DNA of 36,663 bases from assembly GCA_003457135.1 (NCBI GenBank), contig DMSQ01000074.1:281-36943 (forward strand), in the 5' to 3' direction. This stretch comes from Prolixibacteraceae bacterium (lineage in GTDB: Bacteria > Bacteroidota > Bacteroidia > Bacteroidales > Prolixibacteraceae). Positions within the stretch are counted from its first letter, which is position 1. Every line of letters starts with the position of its first letter. The translations under genes were made by a program, and so were the position numbers. A model generated the notes under the pieces. It had not been told where the DNA came from and ran no database searches. It saw nothing but the letters and a program-made list of their open reading frames with translations. Below are positions 16,098 through 23,875 of the stretch, in pieces.

Positions 16098-17480
16098 TTA
16101 AGATTGCACTTTTTCTAAAAGTACGGTAAAGTGCCGCATAATAGCCGCTTCTTTCCGGATGAGTAAACCTGTTCGGATTTCGTCGCGGATTTCAAAAATG
16201 TTTTTCAACCCGGCTGCTACCACATCCATGTGGTTATTCGAATAAGTCCTGCGCGGAATCGCCAGACGTAGAAATTCAAGTTTGGGATACCGGTTGTCGT
16301 TGGTTTCAGGATCGCGGTCTGCCAGCAAAGTTCCCACCTCAACTCCCCGAACACCAGCTTCCAGATAAAGGATAATAGCCAGTGTTTGTGCGATAAATTC
16401 TTCTTTGGGCAAATGTGGCAGAAATTTTTTGGCATCCACAAAAACAGCATGCCCCCCAATAGGTTGCTGAATTGGGATTCCGTATTCCATCAGTTTATTC
16501 CCAAGGTAATGTACCTGTTTAATCCGGGTGTCCAGAAAGTCGTTGGTGGTTACTTCGTCAAGCCCGACAGCCAGCGCGTTCATGTCGCGTCCGGCCATTC
16601 CTCCGTAGGTTACAAAACCTTCGTACATGATGTTGAATGTAGATGCTTTATCGTACCATTCAATATTCCTCATAGCCATAAAACCGCCAATATTTACAGC
16701 GCCGTCTTTTTTGCTGCTCATGGTCATGGCATCGGCATAAGTAAACATTTCGCTTACTATTTCTTTAATTGTTTTGGTGGAATATCCTTCTTCGCGCTGC
16801 TGGATAAACCAGGCATTTTCGGCAAAACGCGCTGAATCGAAAATCACCGGAACACCATATTCATCGGCCATTTGTTTCACCGCTTTCAGGTTTGCCATCG
16901 AAACGGGTTGCCCTCCGGAAGAGTTGCAGGTAATGGTCATGATGAGCGCCGGAATATTCTTTTCAGGCTGAAGCTTGAACACTTTCTCGAGTTTGGAAAG
17001 GTCAACATTGCCTTTGAACGGGTATGTGCTATCCGTGTCAAAAGCCTCATCAATGGTACAATCAATCGCTTTTGCCTTGCGGTATTCGATGTGCCCTTTG
17101 GTGGTATCGAAATGTGAATTTCCGGGAACCAGGTCGCCTTCCTTCAGGATAACCGAAAACAAAACGTTCTCGGCTGCCCGTCCCTGATGGGTAGGCAGGA
17201 AATGCTCAAACCCGAAGATCGCCTGTATTTTCTCTTTTAAATGATAGTAAGATGAGGACCCTGCATAGCTTTCGTCGCCGGTCATGATGGCTGCCCATTG
17301 GCGGTCGCTCATGGCGCCGGTTCCGCTGTCGGTCAGCAGGTCTATAAAAACCTTGTCGCTGCTTAGGTTGAACAGGTTGTAATTGGCATCGGCAATCCAT
17401 TGTACGCGTTGTTCGCGTGTGGAGCGGTAGATTGGTTCAACCATTTTGATTTTATAGTTTTCTGCAAAAGGTAAATTCAT
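16098..17480 (-). CDS. tnaA: Tryptophanase (tryptophan indole-lyase)
   Basis: The protein has 460 residues (E. coli TnaA 471). It is a PLP enzyme that splits tryptophan to indole, pyruvate and ammonia in the cytoplasm. The family core is clear: FIDLLTDSGTGAMSD, PTHQGRAAEN, QPVSMANLKAV, DSARFAENAWFI, and the PLP lysine K258 in SSKKDG. Tyrosine phenol-lyase is the close alternative. That enzyme has an Arg in its SMER motif and a Phe in RFFTARF; here the equivalent positions are Val382 (GVEV) and His450 (RHFTVLL), both as in tryptophanase. I see no TnaC-like leader peptide in the 86 bases upstream, only two imperfect -7 boxes (17498-17505 and 17513-17520, minus strand). It may be partly read from the comF/galE unit. 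Confidence 0.9.
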   Translation of the reverse strand: MNLPFAENYKIKMVEPIYRSTREQRVQWIADANYNLFNLSSDKVFIDLLTDSGTGAMSDRQWAAIMTGDESYAGSSSYYHLKEKIQAIFGFEHFLPTHQGRAAENVLFSVILKEGDLVPGNSHFDTTKGHIEYRKAKAIDCTIDEAFDTDSTYPFKGNVDLSKLEKVFKLQPEKNIPALIMTITCNSSGGQPVSMANLKAVKQMADEYGVPVIFDSARFAENAWFIQQREEGYSTKTIKEIVSEMFTYADAMTMSSKKDGAVNIGGFMAMRNIEWYDKASTFNIMYEGFVTYGGMAGRDMNALAVGLDEVTTNDFLDTRIKQVHYLGNKLMEYGIPIQQPIGGHAVFVDAKKFLPHLPKEEFIAQTLAIILYLEAGVRGVEVGTLLADRDPETNDNRYPKLEFLRLAIPRRTYSNNHMDVVAAGLKNIFEIRDEIRTGLLIRKEAAIMRHFTVLLEKVQS

Positions 17481-17566
17481 AGGAATTTTATTTTTTGCGA
17501 AGGTATATCAATCAAATTTCGATTTCTATGAATATTTATCAGGTTTATGAGGGGGAAAAAACAAAG

Positions 17567-18256
17567 TTACGCAGTAGCCAAAGTCGCTATACTTACCCGG
17601 GCATTGGTTTTGGAAAGTATAGACTGAGCACAGGCTTCGAGTGTTGAGCCGGTTGTCACCACATCGTCAATCAATAAAACATGTTTTCCTGAAAAAGCTT
17701 CGGGGTGTGTGAGTTCAAAAATACCTTCCACATTCTGCCAACGCTCAAAACGGTTTTTACGGGTTTGCGTTTCGGTGGATGTAATTCGTTTCAGGTTGTT
17801 GTCCGAAAATTCTTTATTCATCTGTTTTGCCATTCCTGAAGCGATCCACCAGCTTTGGTTGTACCCTCGTTTCTTTTCTTTTGACGGATGCAAAGGCACA
17901 GGGCAAAGCACATCAACCGAAGATAAGCCGGGCGACTGCATGAGATCAATGCCAAAGTGTTTGCCGATTTCTTCGCCCAATTCTTTCATCCCCTTGTATT
18001 TCAGGTTATGCAGTAACGATTGGTATTTGCTGCCTTTATTAAAATAGAAAAAAGAAGTGGCCTGCTCAATTTGCACTCTTCCATAAAATAAGCGGGCAAC
18101 CGGATTGTCCGGTTCGAGATGAAAATTGGTTCGGGGAATATGATGGAGGCAATGCAGGCAGATCCACTGTTCCTGTTCAATCAGTTTATCTCCGCAGACC
18201 ACGCAAAGCCTGGGAAAAAGAAGTTCAGTCAGGTAAAAGAGAATTGGAATATTCAT
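17567..18256 (-). CDS. comF: ComF-family phosphoribosyltransferase-like protein
   Basis: The protein has 229 residues from this start. The N-terminus has the usual LTELLFPRLCVVCG and a second cysteine pair (CLHC), making a small zinc ribbon. The PRPP-binding loop LLIDDVVTTGSTL lies near the C-terminus, and CPVPLHPSKEKKRGYNQS is the typical ComF block. ComF proteins help take up single-stranded DNA during natural transformation; in many non-competent bacteria the role is unclear. Two starts are possible: 18256, matching the usual family length, or 18292, which overlaps the galE stop as ATGA. I use 18256. It is downstream of galE in the same operon and 86 bases ahead of tnaA. Confidence 0.87.
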   Translation of the reverse strand: MNIPILFYLTELLFPRLCVVCGDKLIEQEQWICLHCLHHIPRTNFHLEPDNPVARLFYGRVQIEQATSFFYFNKGSKYQSLLHNLKYKGMKELGEEIGKHFGIDLMQSPGLSSVDVLCPVPLHPSKEKKRGYNQSWWIASGMAKQMNKEFSDNNLKRITSTETQTRKNRFERWQNVEGIFELTHPEAFSGKHVLLIDDVVTTGSTLEACAQSILSKTNARVSIATLATA

Positions 18257-18288
18257 GGTTTGATTTTTATTTCCTAATTCTGGATGGT

Positions 18289-19314
18289 TCATTGAATTCC
18301 CCGAATCTTCTTTTCCCAATTCCATGCTGAGAGCAGGGTTTCTTCCAGTCCCTTTTCAGCTTTCCAGCCCAATTCTTCGTTGGCAAAAGTAGTATCGGCC
18401 CAAATTTTTTCGATGTCTCCGGCACGACGGCCAACAATTTGGTAATTAAGCTTAACACCGGTAGCATTTTCGAAAGCATGTACTGCCTCGAGAACTGAAA
18501 CCCCATCTCCGTTTCCAAGGTTAAAAATTTCATATCCGGCTTTATTTTTATTCTCAATCAGGCGGTTCACTGCAATCACATGAGCTTTCGCCAGATCAAC
18601 CACATTAATATAATCGCGAACTGCTGAACCGTCGTTGGTATTGTAATCATCCCCGAAAACCTTTAATTCGTTTCGAAGTCCGGCTGCGGTTTGAGTGATG
18701 AAGGGCACCAGGTTGGCAGGAATGCCCAATGGAAGCTCACCGATCAGTGCAGAAGGATGGGCGCCAACCGGATTAAAGTAACGTAATGCAATTCCTTTAA
18801 GTTGTGGATTTGCCACGATGGTATCGTGCAAAATATCCTCATTTACCCTTTTGGTATTCCCATAAGGCGACTCGGCATCTTTACGGGGAGTATCTTCGGT
18901 AACTGGTAAAATTTCAGGTTGACCGTAAACTGTGCAGGACGAGGAAAACACAATGTTTGTGACTCCAAATTTTAGCTGACAGTCCAACAGGTTGATCAGA
19001 GAAACCAGATTGTTGCGATAGTAAAGCAATGGCTTTTCAACCGACTCACCCACGGCTTTTGAAGCTGCAAAATGAATAACAGCTTCAATTTTCGGGTATT
19101 TGCTGAAAAAGGCCTCGACTTTATACATTTCAGTCAAATCAAACTGTTCGAATTCCGGATGGATACCTGTGATTTTTTCAATCCCATCGAGCACTTCCAG
19201 ACTTGAATTCGAAAGATTATCAACAATAATTACTTCAAAACCCGCATTTTGCAGTTCGACTGCAGTATGCGAGCCAATATATCCGGTTCCGCCGGTTACT
19301 AAAATTTGTTTCAT
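18289..19314 (-). CDS. galE: UDP-glucose 4-epimerase
   Basis: The protein has 341 residues. It interconverts UDP-glucose and UDP-galactose, feeding galactose use (matching the GH42 beta-galactosidase in this window) and glycan synthesis. The NAD loop is GGTGYIG (8-14). The active site has SSSCTVYG (124-131) and the Y151-x3-K155 pair in SPYGNTK; the family usually has SSSATVYG, so Cys replaces Ala. RYFNPVGAHPS and the C-terminal IVGRRAGDIEKIWAD are typical. The start at 19314 is chosen over 19362 because a promoter box lies at 19341-19348 and because the Rossmann strand then begins right after the Met. Confidence 0.94.
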   Translation of the reverse strand: MKQILVTGGTGYIGSHTAVELQNAGFEVIIVDNLSNSSLEVLDGIEKITGIHPEFEQFDLTEMYKVEAFFSKYPKIEAVIHFAASKAVGESVEKPLLYYRNNLVSLINLLDCQLKFGVTNIVFSSSCTVYGQPEILPVTEDTPRKDAESPYGNTKRVNEDILHDTIVANPQLKGIALRYFNPVGAHPSALIGELPLGIPANLVPFITQTAAGLRNELKVFGDDYNTNDGSAVRDYINVVDLAKAHVIAVNRLIENKNKAGYEIFNLGNGDGVSVLEAVHAFENATGVKLNYQIVGRRAGDIEKIWADTTFANEELGWKAEKGLEETLLSAWNWEKKIRGIQ

Positions 19315-19340
19315 CTGATGGTCGGGATTTCGGTGAGCCA

Positions 19341-19368
19341 CAAATTTAGGAATTATCTGCATAGCAAT
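19341..19368 (-). promoter_or_regulatory. Promoter for galE-comF
   Basis: The minus strand has TAAATTTG at 19348-19341 (exact TAnnTTTG) and TTG at 19368-19366, spaced 17 bases. The ATG of galE is 27 bases downstream. Confidence 0.6.
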
Positions 19369-19430
19369 TATCCAGCTTCCTATTAAGTTTTATTCACCAT
19401 AACAAGTTGATAGTTGTTGAAAACTTTGTC

Positions 19431-19460
19431 TTGAAAGAATGCCAATTTTTCTTATTTTTG
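19431..19460 (+). promoter_or_regulatory. Promoter for the HU/SPOR protein gene
   Basis: TTG at 19431-19433, a 19-base spacer, then TATTTTTG at 19453-19460: one of the best promoter matches in the window. Transcription would begin near 19467, after the ATG at 19439, which rules that codon out as the start. Confidence 0.7.
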
Positions 19461-19480
19461 ACTGGTTAAACAGAAAAAGT

Positions 19481-20395
19481 GTGGAAATAAGCCAATACAT
19501 AAAGGAGTTATTGTTGTTGAATGATTGCGTAATCATTCCTGAATTTGGTGGATTTGTTACCAATTATAAACCTGCTTCGATCGAAAACAATCAGTTTTTC
19601 CCTCCGGCAAAAGAAATTGCCTTTAACAACAAGCTGATTTCGAATGATGGCTTACTCGTTAATTACATTGCTGACTGCGAAGGAATTAATTATTTTGAAG
19701 CCAAACAAAAGCTGGAACACTTTGTAGAAGAAACCCAGCTAAATCTGGAACGAAACCGTAATGTTTATTTCGACGCTATAGGATATTTACATTACGATTC
19801 GAGGGAAAACCTGCAATTCGAACCACAGTTAAGACAAAACTTATTAGTTGAATCTTACGGATTACAGAATTTCTCTTTCGAAAAGCTCTATCAGCGGCAA
19901 ATGCCCAAACCGGCATTTAAAGTGGAGTACCATGAACCAATTCCGGTCATTTTCCAGAAACGCAAACTGCAGAAACTGGTTGTTGCTGTTCCTTTGCTAT
20001 TAGCATTGGCGCTCATTCCGATGAAAAACAATAAAGAATACCTGTCGAAATCGGATTTGGGGCTGTGGGAAGCCATTACAGCAAGCGCTCCGGTTACGGC
20101 AGTTCAGTCTCAGGAACACAATGTCGCAGAATTTACTGCGGATACCGGAACTCCGGCAACCGATCAATTCCGCTATTTTATCATTGGCGGAAGCTTTAGA
20201 AGTGAGGAAAATGCCAGGAAATTCATTCTGCAATTAAACGAACAAGGCTACTCAGGAAAAGATATCGGAATTTTTAATGGCCTTCACCGGATTGCCATGA
20301 AAGGCTTTCCGACCATGGAAGAAGCCCAAAAAGAACTGAATTCAATGCGGTATCAAAATCCACAATCAGGTGTCTGGATTCACATCAATAAATAA
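19481..20395 (+). CDS. CCDC81-type HU-domain and SPOR-domain membrane protein
   Basis: The protein has 304 residues from a GTG start. Residues 1-60 (EISQYIKELLLLNDCVIIPEFGGFV) and about 65-125 match the paired CCDC81-like prokaryotic HU domains of Bacteroidota. A membrane helix follows at about 164-181 (LVVAVPLLLALALIP), then a linker and a C-terminal SPOR domain at about 230-304 (YFIIGGSFRSEENARKF), which in other proteins binds denuded septal peptidoglycan. The HU pair would face the cytoplasm and the SPOR domain the periplasm, suggesting a link between the nucleoid or cytoskeleton and the division site; this role is inference. The ATG at 19439 is upstream of the promoter and gives an unrelated 14-residue lead, so GTG 19481 is preferred. 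A terminator follows directly. Confidence 0.85.
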   Translation: MEISQYIKELLLLNDCVIIPEFGGFVTNYKPASIENNQFFPPAKEIAFNNKLISNDGLLVNYIADCEGINYFEAKQKLEHFVEETQLNLERNRNVYFDAIGYLHYDSRENLQFEPQLRQNLLVESYGLQNFSFEKLYQRQMPKPAFKVEYHEPIPVIFQKRKLQKLVVAVPLLLALALIPMKNNKEYLSKSDLGLWEAITASAPVTAVQSQEHNVAEFTADTGTPATDQFRYFIIGGSFRSEENARKFILQLNEQGYSGKDIGIFNGLHRIAMKGFPTMEEAQKELNSMRYQNPQSGVWIHINK

Positions 20396-20401
20396 TATTT
20401 G

Positions 20402-20424
20402 AAAGCTCCGAAAGGAGCTTTTTT
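20402..20424 (+). terminator. Intrinsic terminator after the HU/SPOR gene
   Basis: AAAGCTCC (20402-20409), loop GAAA, GGAGCTTT (20414-20421), then more T residues. An 8-bp perfect stem 7 bases after the stop codon. Confidence 0.8.
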
Positions 20425-20440
20425 GTTACTGACCTGTCAT

Positions 20441-20474
20441 TTAAAAAGCCACTCCGGAAAATCCGAAATGGCTT
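20441..20474 (-). terminator. Intrinsic terminator for the mtnA-aldolase-mtnP operon
   Basis: On the minus strand AAGCCATTTCGG and CCGGAGTGGCTT form a 12-bp stem (with G-U pairs) around a 5-base loop, followed by T residues. It lies 180 bases past the mtnP stop; the stretch 20475-20653 holds no gene I can support, so the operon would have a long 3' untranslated region. Confidence 0.65.
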
Positions 20475-20653
20475 CTATCATTGATGTATGAAATCGAGTC
20501 AACCTTTAAACCTTTTCTCTTTTAACCTCCAGATTGACCGACTGATAAAATTGTTCATGGCTTTGAGACAACTTACGGTATGTTGTTTTACAAAACCTAT
20601 GCCAGAAAATATACATGTCAATCTCAAAATTCTGAACAAACGTTAATTCGAAC

Positions 20654-21400
20654 CTAAATCTTTCCGATGGTGTGGACCAGTAAATCAATGACACGACTAA
20701 CATTTTCATTGAAAACTTTTAAAACATCGCTCCAGGTTACCGGAGCTTCGTAGGTTTTCCAGCAATCGTAATCGGTGCTCATGGCTATGGCTGCATAGGG
20801 AATGCCAAGTTCATTCGCTAAAATTGCTTCGGGCGCAGTGGACATATTGATCACATCGGCCCCCCACATCCTGAACATATTCGATTCGGCACGGGTAGAA
20901 AAGCGGGGACCTTCGATGGTGATAACTGTTCCCTTTTCAACTATACGAATCCCCAGATCATTGGCCGATTCTATCAGTTTCGAACGTAGAGAACTGTCGA
21001 ATGGATCGGCCATTGGGGTGTGTTTCATTTCGTGCAACTCAAACGACTCAAAAAAAGTGACTGGCCGATGTCGTGTAAAATCAATAAATTGGTCGGGAAC
21101 AACAAAATCACCCCGGCCTATTTCCTGACGCAAACTTCCGCAGGCAGTTGTCGCCAGAATGTGCGAACATCCGATTTCCCGAATAGCCCAAATATTGGCA
21201 CGGTTGTTTACCTGTGTTGGCGGAATCGTGTGCCCACGTCCATGTCGCGAAAGAATCACAACTTCCTTTCCGCTGATCGTTCCGCATTTAAAATCGGAAG
21301 TTGTCGGTCCAAAAGGTGTTTCCACTTTCAGCTCAGTGGCATTTTTCAGAATGGCCGGATTTTCAAGTCCGGAACCTCCGATGATGGCAATTTTAGTCAT
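20654..21400 (-). CDS. mtnP: S-methyl-5'-thioadenosine phosphorylase
   Basis: The protein has 248 residues. It splits methylthioadenosine (MTA) with phosphate into adenine and methylthioribose-1-phosphate in the cytoplasm; MTAP-type enzymes also accept 5'-deoxyadenosine. Family motifs are IGGSGLE at the N-terminus, SRHGRGHTIPPTQVNNRANI (51-70), TTACGSLR, IEGPRFSTRAESNMFR, and MSTAPEAILANELGIPYA followed by STDYDCW, very close to human MTAP rather than to general purine nucleoside phosphorylases. The start at 21400 overlaps the end of the aldolase gene by 8 bases and leaves the phosphate-binding loop at the N-terminus. It is last in the operon mtnA - aldolase - mtnP. Confidence 0.93.
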   Translation of the reverse strand: MTKIAIIGGSGLENPAILKNATELKVETPFGPTTSDFKCGTISGKEVVILSRHGRGHTIPPTQVNNRANIWAIREIGCSHILATTACGSLRQEIGRGDFVVPDQFIDFTRHRPVTFFESFELHEMKHTPMADPFDSSLRSKLIESANDLGIRIVEKGTVITIEGPRFSTRAESNMFRMWGADVINMSTAPEAILANELGIPYAAIAMSTDYDCWKTYEAPVTWSDVLKVFNENVSRVIDLLVHTIGKI

Positions 21401-22001
21401 TTTGATAGGCGTTATAGATATTGATAATTTCAGAAGTTGCTTCATTCAGATCACTTCCAAAAGCCAGAATTCCTTCACGATGCCCTCCCATCACAATCAT
21501 CTTTTCATCAACCTTCATCCCTGAAATCAATTGCTGAATAGCTACCGCCATTTCGGGAGTTCCGTATTCAATTTCTCCGGAAGTGGTCGGGTAATTATTC
21601 ACCAACTTTTCCCATAACCACAGGCAATGAATGTGAACAACGGCGCCAACTTCAGGAAGCGCATGATAAATAGCTGCATGACTTAAACTTTCGGCTGAGG
21701 CTTTGGTTTGTCCGGTGCAGGAAATGGTATTTTGTGTGAAGTCATATCCTGTGACTAAAGCATAGTGCGAAGGTTTGAGTTTCGCATACTGACCAGTTGC
21801 ACTTCCCGTGATGATGAAAGATTTGCTTTTTTCCGGATTAACTGAAATATTCCCGAAGCCAATGCCATCCGGATACATTCCAATCAGGCCCAGTTTGTAG
21901 AGTTTGGTTCGTGCATTTTCGAGCTGTTCAAATATATTCTGTTTTATCTGAATTTCCTTTTGTTTCCAGATGCAGTTAAATTTGATGTATCCTTCAGCCA
22001 T
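21393..22001 (-). CDS. Class II aldolase/adducin-family protein (deoxyribulose- or methylthioribulose-1-phosphate aldolase or dehydratase)
   Basis: The protein has 202 residues. The zinc ligands of class II aldolases are visible as H123 and H125 (VVHIHC) and H174 (GGHREGILAFG), with the catalytic Glu104 (KASAESLSH) at the place of E73 in fuculose-phosphate aldolase. FIITGSATG supplies the phosphate-binding part. Two roles fit its place between mtnA and mtnP. As an aldolase it would cleave 5-methylthioribulose-1-phosphate or 5-deoxyribulose-1-phosphate to DHAP and an aldehyde (DHAP shunt). As MtnB it would dehydrate methylthioribulose-1-phosphate in the methionine salvage pathway. No mtnC, mtnD or mtnX-type gene is adjacent, which leans towards the aldolase. 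It is 3 bases after mtnA and overlaps mtnP. Confidence 0.85.
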   Translation of the reverse strand: MAEGYIKFNCIWKQKEIQIKQNIFEQLENARTKLYKLGLIGMYPDGIGFGNISVNPEKSKSFIITGSATGQYAKLKPSHYALVTGYDFTQNTISCTGQTKASAESLSHAAIYHALPEVGAVVHIHCLWLWEKLVNNYPTTSGEIEYGTPEMAVAIQQLISGMKVDEKMIVMGGHREGILAFGSDLNEATSEIINIYNAYQND

Positions 22002-22004
22002 TTT

Positions 22005-23093
22005 TTACTTTTTCTCGGGAAACAAATTTAATATATCCTCGCGGATGGCTTTGCAGATGCCCCGTTCAGTAATGAGACCTGTTACCAGGCGTGCAGGAGT
22101 CACATCGAATCCGTAATTGGCAATAGGACTTTTCTCCGGAATTATCCTGAATTCATGAACCTGATTATCCAACAATCCTTCCATCATAGAAACCTCGCGG
22201 CCATCGCGCTGTTCAATCGGAATTTCAGTAAAGCCGTCGTTCAGGTTCCAGTCAATGCTGGTTGAAGGAAGCGCCACATAAAACGGGATTCCGTTATCGG
22301 CAGCAGCCAAAGCTTTCAGGTAAGTCCCAATTTTATTAGCCACATTGCCGTTCAAGGTGGTACGGTCACTGCCAACAATTACCATATCCACCATATTGTG
22401 CTGCATCAAATGTCCGCCAGTATTATCAGGAATAATTGTATAGGGAATGCCAGCTTCGGCCAGTTCCCACGCAGTAAGACGCGCTCCCTGGTTGCGCGGA
22501 CGGGTTTCATCAACCCAAACATGAACCGGAATTCCGGCTTGGTGTGCCAGATAAACAGGCGCGGTGGCGGTTCCCAATTCAATAGTGGCAAGCCGGCCGG
22601 CATTGCAGTGGGTCAGGATTTGAACCGGGTTACTTTTTTTTGATTTGCTGGTTGCCTTTATTAATTCCAGTCCGTACATTCCTATTTTTTTACTGAATTC
22701 GATTTCCCGTTGCTTCAGTGTTTCTGCAAATACAAACAATTGCTGTTTATTTTGTGTAGTGGTGCATTTTTCAGAAATGACGGAAAGAGCTTCATTAACA
22801 GCGAAAGCCAGATTCACTGCTGTTGGCCGGGATGACTTGAGCCATTCGGCAGCCCGTAGCATTTCCTCATAAAAATCATCTCCCGAATAATTGCAGGCTG
22901 CAAGGTACATTCCATAAGCCGCCGTAACTCCAATGAGCGGTGCGCCTCTCACTACCATTTCAGTAATAGCAAATCTGGCATCCTCCAAAGTTCTGATTTC
23001 CAGGATTAGATACCGAAATGGCAAGTAACGCTGATCAATCGTTTCGACCAGGTTCTTCTCCCAGTTATACCAGATTGTTTGCGGGTTTATCAT
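22005..23093 (-). CDS. mtnA: S-methyl-5-thioribose-1-phosphate isomerase
   Basis: The protein has 362 residues. It isomerises methylthioribose-1-phosphate (or 5-deoxyribose-1-phosphate) to the ribulose form in the cytoplasm. It belongs to the eIF2B-alpha/MtnA fold: RGAP at 49-52, the catalytic Cys163 in THCNAG, VDETRPRNQGARLTAWEL, and the catalytic Asp243 in VGSDRTTLNGNVANKIGTY. The last motif and RGAPLIG mark MtnA rather than ribose-1,5-bisphosphate isomerase. The start at 23093 is supported by a -7 box at 23118-23125; the longer frame to 23153 would start upstream of it. It is first in the operon, followed after 3 bases by the aldolase. Confidence 0.93.
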   Translation of the reverse strand: MINPQTIWYNWEKNLVETIDQRYLPFRYLILEIRTLEDARFAITEMVVRGAPLIGVTAAYGMYLAACNYSGDDFYEEMLRAAEWLKSSRPTAVNLAFAVNEALSVISEKCTTTQNKQQLFVFAETLKQREIEFSKKIGMYGLELIKATSKSKKSNPVQILTHCNAGRLATIELGTATAPVYLAHQAGIPVHVWVDETRPRNQGARLTAWELAEAGIPYTIIPDNTGGHLMQHNMVDMVIVGSDRTTLNGNVANKIGTYLKALAAADNGIPFYVALPSTSIDWNLNDGFTEIPIEQRDGREVSMMEGLLDNQVHEFRIIPEKSPIANYGFDVTPARLVTGLITERGICKAIREDILNLFPEKK

Positions 23094-23117
23094 GATGGAG
23101 TGTTTATTTCTTAAACC

Positions 23118-23125
23118 CAAAGATA
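23118..23125 (-). promoter_or_regulatory. Bacteroidota -7 box for the mtnA operon
   Basis: The minus strand reads TATCTTTG (exact TAnnTTTG), 24 bases ahead of the mtnA ATG. The nearest TTG upstream is 25 bases away, longer than the usual spacing. Confidence 0.55.
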
Positions 23126-23143
23126 TGCAAAATCCGGTCTTTG

Positions 23144-23159
23144 CCTTCGACAAGCTCAG
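23144..23159. repeat. Single copy of the dispersed CTTCGACAAGCTCAG motif
   Basis: CCTTCGACAAGCTCAG matches a short motif that I recall as repeated many times between genes in various environmental bacteria. Here it lies between mtnA and the HAD gene, just upstream of the mtnA -7 box. Only one copy is present in the window. Confidence 0.45.
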
Positions 23160-23234
23160 TCACCTTCCTTCAATAAAAATGTTATTTATTATTTCAATAT
23201 TTTTCTGACTTTTGTGAACTCAGAAATTCAATTT

Positions 23235-23864
23235 ATGGAAATCCTAAAAGGAATTAAAAATATCATATTTGATCTTGGAGGCGTTTTACTGAATATTGAT
23301 CCAAAAAAAACAATCGAAGCATTTAGCCGGCTTGGAATGGCCCAACTCATTGGAGAAAAAGGCCTGAGTTACGATCATGAACTATTCTATCAGATGGAAC
23401 AAGGCAAAGTGTCTTCGGAAGAATTCCGGAACGGAGTTCGGAAATTATTTTCCGGAGAGGTAACCGACGATCAGATTGATACGGCCTGGACCGCCATGCT
23501 TTTGGATTTTCCGGCTAACAGGGTTAAACTGGTAAAAAATCTCAGGAAGGATTTTAAAGTCTATCTTTTCAGTAATACCAATGCCATTCATGTCGAAAAG
23601 TATCACTCCATCTTCAGAATTCAACATGGATTTGAAGTTTCAGCCCTCTTCGAAAAAGATTTTTACTCCAACGAAATAGGCTACCGGAAACCCTCACCCG
23701 AATCTTACCAGGAAATTATCCGCCTTTCAGGAATTAATCCCGAAGAATCATTATTTATTGACGACTCCCCGCCCAATGTGGAAGCAGCAATTGCCTCCGG
23801 CCTAAAAGGTTTCTGGCTTGAACCCGGCCAGAACCTTGAAAACCTATTTGAAAAATATCTGTAA
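23235..23864 (+). CDS. HAD-superfamily phosphatase (YihX-like)
   Basis: The protein has 209 residues. The HAD motifs are in order: the nucleophile Asp13 in IIFDLGGVLLNID, LFSNTNAIH (motif II), the Lys in YRKPSPESYQ (motif III) and FIDDSPPNVEAA (motif IV). An alpha-helical cap lies between motifs I and II. This DLGGV form is common in class IA enzymes acting on small sugar phosphates, such as E. coli YihX. A GTG at 23214 would add 7 residues but lies in a possible -7 region (GACTTTTG), so ATG 23235 is preferred. It is divergent from mtnA, and a role in clearing salvage intermediates is possible but only positional. Confidence 0.87.
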   Translation: MEILKGIKNIIFDLGGVLLNIDPKKTIEAFSRLGMAQLIGEKGLSYDHELFYQMEQGKVSSEEFRNGVRKLFSGEVTDDQIDTAWTAMLLDFPANRVKLVKNLRKDFKVYLFSNTNAIHVEKYHSIFRIQHGFEVSALFEKDFYSNEIGYRKPSPESYQEIIRLSGINPEESLFIDDSPPNVEAAIASGLKGFWLEPGQNLENLFEKYL

Positions 23865-23875
23865 GAAAAATCAAC

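Noticed and set aside
16386..16835. Plus-strand frame of 149 codons inside tnaA
   Set aside because: Antisense shadow of tryptophanase, rich in Cys, His and Phe as expected of reverse reading.
16098..17480. Tyrosine phenol-lyase instead of tryptophanase
   Set aside because: The Arg and Phe that mark tyrosine phenol-lyase are Val382 and His450 here, as in tryptophanase.
20506..20709. Minus-strand frame of 67 codons at the end of mtnP
   Set aside because: It starts inside mtnP in another frame, has no promoter, and its composition looks like out-of-frame reading.
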